A DNA stretch of 6,589 bases from Oscillospiraceae bacterium (GTDB lineage Bacteria > Bacillota > Clostridia > Saccharofermentanales > Saccharofermentanaceae). The stretch is taken from assembly GCA_902767145.1 (NCBI GenBank), contig CACXGG010000179.1:1-6589 (forward strand), in the 5' to 3' direction. The notes under the pieces are model-generated. The model was not told the DNA's origin. It worked only from the letters and a program-made list of their open reading frames with translations, and made no database searches. Positions 1-5,091 of the stretch are shown here, one piece after another (position 1 is the stretch's first letter; each line of letters begins with the position of its first letter). A program made the position numbers and the translations under genes.

Positions 1-1043
1 CCGGGCTCGATCATAAGATTTGAAAAGCTCATGCCGCCGAAACCGTTTCCGGTGGACTTGATACCTGCCTTGTTTGCGGTCTTAAGGTTATAGAAAGCAG
101 TATTGAACTTGCCCTTTTCGATGATATATTTCTCTGTGGTAGCGACGCCTTCGCTGTCGAAGGGCACTTTTTTCAGTGCCTTTTCGTACAAAGGTATCTC
201 TTTTATGTTAAGGGCATCTGAGGCTATTACCTCCCCTTCCTTCCCTGCCAGGAGCGATAATCCCTTCTGCATTGAATAGGATGAGAAGTTAGACATAAAG
301 GTGGAAAAGAATGCCACTACAGCTTCATTTCCAAGGATGATGTCGTATTTTCCGGAAGCTACGGAAGTTCCGCCGAACTTATCCATTATCCTCTTTTTAA
401 ATACCTTTACGAAATCATCGCTGTCGAACTTATCGATATCATTTCCGTACCAGTAATAGCCGGAAGTCTTTACCTGGCCGTCTTTCTCGGCGCGGGCGCC
501 TGCGTAGACGGAGACAAAATCGCTGTCGGTATAAGCCTGAAGTCCCTTTGAATTGATCTTTCTGTTCATCGCCCTGTCGCAGGAGATGGAAAGATAATCA
601 ACAGCCTTGATGGCAGGATCAGAAGCAAGGATATCCTTTTCCAGCTTAAGTGCAATGGATTCAAACCTGGAATAGGTATTCTTATCAAAGGCATTCGTGA
701 TCTGGGAACAGTAGAGCTCTTTGTTGTCGGGATCACAGTAGATGAAATCCTCATCTTCATCATCCAGGATATCGCAGCTCTCGGATACATTATTGAGCAT
801 GTAGTCAATAGCTTCGTCAGTATAGACATTAGTAACGGAAGATGCCATCTGGCCGTTCTTTTTACCCTTGAACCTGATGCCCTGTTCCGAGGACCTCTCA
901 AAGGAATTGACTTCACCGTTAAGGACGGATACCTCCATGGAGATACCGCTGAAATAAGAAGCCTGGGATTCATCAAAGCCCAGCTTTTCCGCCTTTACAA
1001 GGATCCCTGAGAGCAGGCTTTCGTAAGTAGCTTTATCCATCAT
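1..1043 (-). CDS. pmbA: PmbA/TldE, non-metal subunit of the TldD/TldE protease (C-terminus off window)
   Basis: This is the partner subunit of TldD. In E. coli TldE binds no metal and builds the heterodimer around the proteolytic chamber. About 347 codons are visible, starting MMDKATYESLLSGIL, and the frame runs off position 1 after GNGFGGMSFSNLMIEPG; the family is usually about 440-450 residues, so about 100 are missing. The N-terminal block EVSVLNGEVNSFERSSEQGIRF (about 37-58) and the YDIILGNEAVVAFF segment (about 233-246) fit the PmbA side of the family. Where TldD has HExxxH there is no metal-binding motif (EAVVAFFSTF), as expected for TldE. An acidic run DDEDED lies at about 94-99. The start overlaps the tldD stop as ATGA and has a strong AGGAGG, so the two are translationally coupled, fitting a one-to-one complex. 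No frameshift is seen. It might also be annotated TldD/PmbA family protein. Confidence 0.92.
   Translation of the reverse strand, partial: MMDKATYESLLSGILVKAEKLGFDESQASYFSGISMEVSVLNGEVNSFERSSEQGIRFKGKKNGQMASSVTNVYTDEAIDYMLNNVSESCDILDDEDEDFIYCDPDNKELYCSQITNAFDKNTYSRFESIALKLEKDILASDPAIKAVDYLSISCDRAMNRKINSKGLQAYTDSDFVSVYAGARAEKDGQVKTSGYYWYGNDIDKFDSDDFVKVFKKRIMDKFGGTSVASGKYDIILGNEAVVAFFSTFMSNFSSYSMQKGLSLLAGKEGEVIASDALNIKEIPLYEKALKKVPFDSEGVATTEKYIIEKGKFNTAFYNLKTANKAGIKSTGNGFGGMSFSNLMIEP
700..716. repeat. 17-bp exact direct repeat, copy in pmbA
   Basis: The 17 bases ATCTGGGAACAGTAGAG occur here and again at 1320-1336, exactly 620 bp apart and in the same orientation. On the coding strand they read CTC TAC TGT TCC CAG AT, so both copies encode Leu-Tyr-Cys-Ser-Gln in frame. 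In pmbA this is near residues 110-114. Confidence 0.8.
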
Positions 1044-2434
1044 ACTTCTCCCTCCTCTCTTCCGCCGACAAGGATGGAGGAAAGTCTTATGGTAGGCTGG
1101 CCCACGGTTACCGGGATGCCGCCGGAGATGGAGCCGCACATTCCTGCAGAAAGCTCCAGGTCATTTCCCACCCTATCGATATTAAGAAGGACCTCTGATC
1201 CCTTGCCGATGAGGGTCGCACCCCTTACAGGCTCACAGATCTTACCGTTCCTGATCATATATCCTTCGTTTACTGCGAAGTTGAACTCACCGGTGGTGGT
1301 ATCAACGGAGCCTCCTCCCATCTGGGAACAGTAGAGGCCGTACTCAGTGTCGGAGATGATGTCCTTGGGATCGTCCTCGCCCTTGTCGATATATGTGTTG
1401 CTCATCCTGGATGTGGGCGCATAGGAATAATCCTGACGTCTTCCGCATCCGGTGCTCTCACAGTTCATCCTGCGGGATCCCAGCTTATCCACCATATAGT
1501 TCTTGAGGATGCCGTTCTCGATGAGAAGAAGGTTGGAAGATATACCACCCTCGTCATCGATCTCATAAGATCCCCATTCGCCCTTTATCTTTGCATTATC
1601 GTAGGCTGTTACCTTATCTGATGCGATCTTCTTACCCAGCATATCAGTAAAGCAGGAACTCTTTATACCTACTGCTGTTGCTTCCAGTGAGTGACCGCAG
1701 GCCTCGTGGAAGATAACGCCGCCGAAGCCGTTTCCAAGGACCACGGGCATCTTTCCTGAAGGGGCATAACCTGCATTTATCATTCGAAGTGCTGTCTCGC
1801 AGCATTGTGTGGTCTTTTCGATGATGGGATACTCATTGACGAATTCATATCCGCGGAGTGTTCCCGGAGCTATCCTGCCGGTCTGCTTTTCGTTGCCTTT
1901 TGTTGCGATGACCTCAACGGAAAAACGCATCCTGGTATCAGATGATTCCCTGTTTATTCCTTCGGAGTTTACCACCCTTATGGTCCTCATGTTATTTGTG
2001 AAGGATGCTGCAGCCTGGGTGATCAGCGGATCAAAGGACAGGGCATGGTCGGATGCCTGCTTTAGAAATGCTACGTTATCAGTCTTTCTTACTGTCATGG
2101 GATCGATATTAATATCGGAAGCAGTCCTGAAACATCTGGATTCCAGCTCCTTTATCTCTCCCCTGCTGTTTCCCTTCAGGGCATCTGCAGCCTCTCCTGC
2201 CAGCTTTATAAGGCCATCTGCGTCAAAGTCATTGGAATAGACATAGACCACATTGGTGCCTGCCATGAGCCTTATACCGACGCCTGATGCTACACCTGAA
2301 CCTGCTTTTATGACCCTGCCGTTGAGCATGGAAACTGATGAGCTCCTGCTCTCTTCTATGAATACTTCGGCAAAATCAGCAGTCTTACTCATTGCCGCAT
2401 CTATGATACGGGCAATATTACTGTCGTTTAACAT
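1040..2434 (-). CDS. tldD: TldD, metalloprotease subunit of the TldD/TldE (PmbA) protease
   Basis: This is the catalytic subunit of the cytoplasmic TldD/TldE heterodimeric zinc protease. In E. coli the pair degrades unfolded peptides, trims the microcin B17 leader and affects the CcdA antitoxin; the substrate here is unknown. The product from the chosen ATG is 464 residues, close to the usual 450-480. The zinc motif HEACGH is at residues 243-248 (bases 1691-1708), preceded by GNGFGGVIF, and the third ligand expected from the E. coli structure is Cys433 in AGMCGS. Other family blocks are YEIDDEGG (about 290-297), APTSRMSNTYID (about 339-350), VDTTTGEFNF (about 377-386) and GGIPVTVGQPTIR (about 438-450). 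All catalytic elements are intact, so it should be active. A GTG at 2444-2446 would add four residues but overlaps the ribosome binding site. The stop TGA (1040-1042) overlaps the pmbA start. The gene follows the YidC-fusion stop by 44 bp, with no visible terminator between. Confidence 0.95.
   Translation of the reverse strand: MLNDSNIARIIDAAMSKTADFAEVFIEESRSSSVSMLNGRVIKAGSGVASGVGIRLMAGTNVVYVYSNDFDADGLIKLAGEAADALKGNSRGEIKELESRCFRTASDINIDPMTVRKTDNVAFLKQASDHALSFDPLITQAAASFTNNMRTIRVVNSEGINRESSDTRMRFSVEVIATKGNEKQTGRIAPGTLRGYEFVNEYPIIEKTTQCCETALRMINAGYAPSGKMPVVLGNGFGGVIFHEACGHSLEATAVGIKSSCFTDMLGKKIASDKVTAYDNAKIKGEWGSYEIDDEGGISSNLLLIENGILKNYMVDKLGSRRMNCESTGCGRRQDYSYAPTSRMSNTYIDKGEDDPKDIISDTEYGLYCSQMGGGSVDTTTGEFNFAVNEGYMIRNGKICEPVRGATLIGKGSEVLLNIDRVGNDLELSAGMCGSISGGIPVTVGQPTIRLSSILVGGREEGEV
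1051..1056 (-). promoter_or_regulatory. Strong Shine-Dalgarno (AGGAGG) for pmbA
   Basis: A perfect AGGAGG on the minus strand lies within the last codons of tldD, 7 nt before the ATG at 1041-1043. It fixes the pmbA start at that first ATG rather than the adjacent second ATG (1038-1040). Confidence 0.85.
1320..1336. repeat. 17-bp exact direct repeat, copy in tldD
   Basis: This is the second copy of the 17-base repeat also found at 700-716. In tldD it encodes Leu-Tyr-Cys-Ser-Gln at about residues 367-371, just before the conserved GGGSVDTTTG block. That is not the position that aligns with the pmbA copy. Confidence 0.8.
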
Positions 2435-2442
2435 ATAGATAT

Positions 2443-2451
2443 TCACCTTCT
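2443..2451 (-). promoter_or_regulatory. Ribosome binding site deciding the tldD start
   Basis: The minus strand reads AGAAGGTGA, complementary over most of its length to the 16S 3' end (consensus AGGAGGTGA). It sits 8 nt before the ATG at 2432-2434, a normal spacing. The alternative in-frame start, GTG at 2444-2446, lies inside this site and has no ribosome binding site of its own at proper distance, so the ATG is preferred. Confidence 0.65.
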
Positions 2452-2470
2452 GATATTATTTTCAAAGACT

Positions 2471-2476
2471 ATTATA
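2471..2476 (-). promoter_or_regulatory. Candidate -10 box (TATAAT) upstream of tldD
   Basis: On the minus strand the perfect hexamer TATAAT lies in the AT-rich gap between the fusion gene and tldD. Initiation about seven bases downstream would give a leader of roughly 30 nt carrying the tldD ribosome binding site, a plausible length. No -35 resembling TTGACA is present 16-18 bp upstream (the sequence there is close to GTATAT) and there is no extended TG motif, so the match may be chance in AT-rich DNA. It would give tldD-pmbA their own promoter. Confidence 0.3.
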
Positions 2477-2478
2477 TA

Positions 2479-5079
2479 CTATTCTATGCCGTAATATACC
2501 CAGCAATCGGGATCAAAGAGCTGATCTCCGTTGAATTCATACCAGTATCCCGGAGTAAAGACATTTCCGTTGTTGTCATCTATGAGAAGATTGGGATTAT
2601 CCGTGATAAGAAGGGGCATATCGTATTTGTCCTCATCTGTTACGGGATTTCCCGTGGAGACGTTTACGGGATCGTCTATAAGACCTTCAAAGGCGAGCAT
2701 GGGAGTATCGGCATTAGTCATAAAGGTATCATCTGTTATGATCTCCCCCTCACTGTCGAAATCCTTTACCAGGAGCACCGGGTTGAAGCTCTGGGGATTG
2801 GCACCGTCATAATGATCTGCCAGTTCATCATTAAGAGATGTTCCGTGATCTGCGACGATGATGATCCTGGTATTGTCATAAAGATCATTCTCACGGAGGT
2901 AGTCGAACCAGTCGGCCAGCAGCAGATAGGAAGCCATATTGCACTGGTAGATCTTGTAGTCCCTTATCTCATCAACTCCAAGGGTAAATCCGTCCAGGGT
3001 GAACCTGTCCATATTGTTAAGATCATATTCGGTATTATCGATACTAAGTTCCGGAACATAATCAGGCTCCGAAAGAAGCGCCTCATTATGGGCCGTATTA
3101 TTTGAGATCATTATAAATGTGTTCTCATCTTCATATCCGATGGTGGTGATGTCAGGGAAAGCCTGAAGGGCCGTATAGCCGTTAAGGAAATCGATATCAT
3201 ATCCTCTTGCTGTGTAAGGATCCTCCGTCACCTGGACAAAGTCTGAGGAAAGTTCCCTGTCGGGAGCGTGATACATGCCGTTATCATAGAGAAAGCTCCT
3301 TATGAACACGGGAGATACCCTGAATAGGCTGTAGCAGAAAAAGTCCCTGTTCCTCACCACGGTCTCCTCTGCGATTATATCCTCCATATAAGGATTCAGG
3401 TTGGCATCCGTTACATAAAGGTCCATATCCGGATAATCAGAATATATGGAAAGATCCGGGATCCATTCATATCCTGCATATGTGGGATCACAGACAGTTA
3501 CCTTATAGCCGTTCTCATAGAAGTTTACGGGCATTACCTTAAGGGATTCGTTCTGCTTCTCCTCCAGGGATACATCGTCCCTGCTGTTGATCTTATCCGG
3601 GGTATATTCATATCCGCCGTAAAGGGCCATACTTCCTGTGTTTGTATATTCGCCGAAGGAGATAGTGTTCGGGTAGTATGTAAATCCTTCAAAGCTCTCA
3701 GCGAGTTCAGGCCTTTCATTGAGCATATACGGGAAAAGATATCCCATGGCACGGTCCATCATTATGACCACCACGTTCTTTCCGTTCCTGGAGAGCTTGA
3801 GCTCGGCCGCTTGTGTCTCTTCAGTTGCATAACGGAGATGCTCATATTCCTTCGTGATCTGTGAAAGGTTCTTTATGCACATAAAGGAAATGGCCAGAAG
3901 TCCGGCTACTATCACCGCCGTAATGATATGTCTGTTGTTCCTCCAGATAATAAAGAAGAGCATGAATACCAGGACGATGATAAGGATATTAAAGAGTACA
4001 AAGGATGTCTCCGGTTCATAGACGATGGTCTGAAGCCTCATAAGGGGCGTCAGAGGGCCCACTTTGCCGAAGGCAAAATAGTTCATGGTCAGCATGCCGC
4101 AGACAAAAGCTACGGCAAAGGAAAAGTATTTCCTTATCTTCTCTCCTGAAAGGACATATATGAATGACCCGTAGAGCACAAAGGTTCCAAGTCCAGTCAG
4201 AAATGAAATGATCATATAGCTTACGGGATTACTGTAGGCGTGGATATTAACAAAGTGGTAAACGGCGGTGGGCAGGATATCCGAAGGCACAAGAAGGCCA
4301 ACCAGGACGCTGAGGTACAGAAGTCCTGCAATGGAAAGGCCTTTATCGGAAGCCCCCTCCCCTTTTGTGACGGTCTTCTTTTCACCCTTACCCTTAAAAC
4401 CGATGACTTCAAGGACGATATTCTTTAGGAGCGAAAAGAGATTATTACATGTCCAGTAAAGAACAAGACCTGCAGGTGAATCATAAAGGAGCACGAGAAA
4501 TACAAGTGCTATGAGTATTACCTGTACCCTGTTCCTGGTGCTTCGATCCTTTGTATATACAAGACCCGAGATGAGGTTTATGGCCGTCATAAGTACCGGC
4601 AGGAGATTTATGGAAATGCTTCCCAGGGAGATACATCCGTCGGGAACGCTCAGGTCCTTTATCAGTCCGAAAAGAAAAGACGTGCCCTGAAAGATCTTAA
4701 GCCCCGACAGCATATGAAATGCAGCGATAAAGAAAGGCACCTGAAGAAGCAGCGAAAAAGATCCTTTGAAAACGTCGGCGGGAGAGTAATCGTTCTCCTT
4801 ATAGTAGGCATTGAGGATCATAAACCTCTCATCGCCCTTAAAGGTCTTCCTTATCCTGTCCATCCAGGGCTTCAGGGCCTTCTCCTTCTCTGCACTCTTA
4901 AGCTGCAGCTCATCTGCTTTTATATACAGGGGAAGGATCAGGATATTTAATATGATGCTTAAAAGGACAACGGATATCCCAGGGATACCCGTTATCTTAT
5001 AAGACACAGAAAAGATAAGCTCTAACAGCAATTCGATCGGTCTTATGAACAAATAGAATAGGACTGTTAAGAATGACAT
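2479..5079 (-). CDS. YidC/Oxa1-like membrane domain fused to an LtaS/sulfatase-type extracellular domain
   Basis: The protein has 866 residues, against about 250-290 for a Gram-positive YidC. Residues 1-225 form a YidC core: an amphipathic segment (about 12-30), TM1 (33-53), a charged cytoplasmic hairpin (54-105, with the helix-turn KALKPWMDRIRKTFKGDE), TM2 with LLQVPFF (about 111-117), two further helices (about 155-175, 184-200) and TM5 with LVLYWTCNNLFSLLK (205-219). The groove Arg of TM1 is Asn45 here. After a Lys-rich loop (227-247) come five more helices (about 247-268, 286-310, 318-336, 358-379, 384-402). The C-terminal half is an alkaline-phosphatase/sulfatase-superfamily domain: NVVVIMMD at 435-442 (metal ligand Asp442), a nucleophile loop TNTGSMALYGG at 479-489 (Thr481 or Ser483), NNTAH at 660-664, and VADHG at 742-746 (metal ligands Asp744, His745). 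Helix counting puts this domain outside, as in LtaS. The substrate is unknown; phosphoglycerol or phosphoethanolamine transfer or phosphodiester hydrolysis are possible. The start ATG is the only one available: an in-frame TAA lies three codons upstream and the next Met is residue 73. No clear Shine-Dalgarno precedes it, suggesting translational coupling to the upstream gene. It is unlikely to be the housekeeping YidC. Confidence 0.9.
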   Translation of the reverse strand: MSFLTVLFYLFIRPIELLLELIFSVSYKITGIPGISVVLLSIILNILILPLYIKADELQLKSAEKEKALKPWMDRIRKTFKGDERFMILNAYYKENDYSPADVFKGSFSLLLQVPFFIAAFHMLSGLKIFQGTSFLFGLIKDLSVPDGCISLGSISINLLPVLMTAINLISGLVYTKDRSTRNRVQVILIALVFLVLLYDSPAGLVLYWTCNNLFSLLKNIVLEVIGFKGKGEKKTVTKGEGASDKGLSIAGLLYLSVLVGLLVPSDILPTAVYHFVNIHAYSNPVSYMIISFLTGLGTFVLYGSFIYVLSGEKIRKYFSFAVAFVCGMLTMNYFAFGKVGPLTPLMRLQTIVYEPETSFVLFNILIIVLVFMLFFIIWRNNRHIITAVIVAGLLAISFMCIKNLSQITKEYEHLRYATEETQAAELKLSRNGKNVVVIMMDRAMGYLFPYMLNERPELAESFEGFTYYPNTISFGEYTNTGSMALYGGYEYTPDKINSRDDVSLEEKQNESLKVMPVNFYENGYKVTVCDPTYAGYEWIPDLSIYSDYPDMDLYVTDANLNPYMEDIIAEETVVRNRDFFCYSLFRVSPVFIRSFLYDNGMYHAPDRELSSDFVQVTEDPYTARGYDIDFLNGYTALQAFPDITTIGYEDENTFIMISNNTAHNEALLSEPDYVPELSIDNTEYDLNNMDRFTLDGFTLGVDEIRDYKIYQCNMASYLLLADWFDYLRENDLYDNTRIIIVADHGTSLNDELADHYDGANPQSFNPVLLVKDFDSEGEIITDDTFMTNADTPMLAFEGLIDDPVNVSTGNPVTDEDKYDMPLLITDNPNLLIDDNNGNVFTPGYWYEFNGDQLFDPDCWVYYGIE

Positions 5080-5091
5080 ATCAGGTTAGGA

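Noticed and set aside
566..976. 136-codon open frame on the minus strand overlapping pmbA
   Set aside because: It lies in another frame of the pmbA gene. The translation is rich in Ser, Arg, Pro and Leu without a recognisable domain, while the pmbA frame encodes a clear family protein through the whole region.
1809..2240. 143-codon plus-strand open frame opposite tldD
   Set aside because: It is an antisense shadow of the well-conserved tldD frame, with no ribosome binding site or protein family resemblance.
1..2446. A peptide (RiPP/microcin-like) maturation cluster built on TldD/TldE
   Set aside because: TldD/TldE take part in microcin B17 maturation, but no precursor peptide, modification enzyme or transporter is visible here. 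The pair is also common as housekeeping genes.
2435..2478. Possible terminator between the fusion gene and tldD
   Set aside because: No GC-rich inverted repeat or T-run is present in this 44-bp AT-rich gap, so read-through remains likely.
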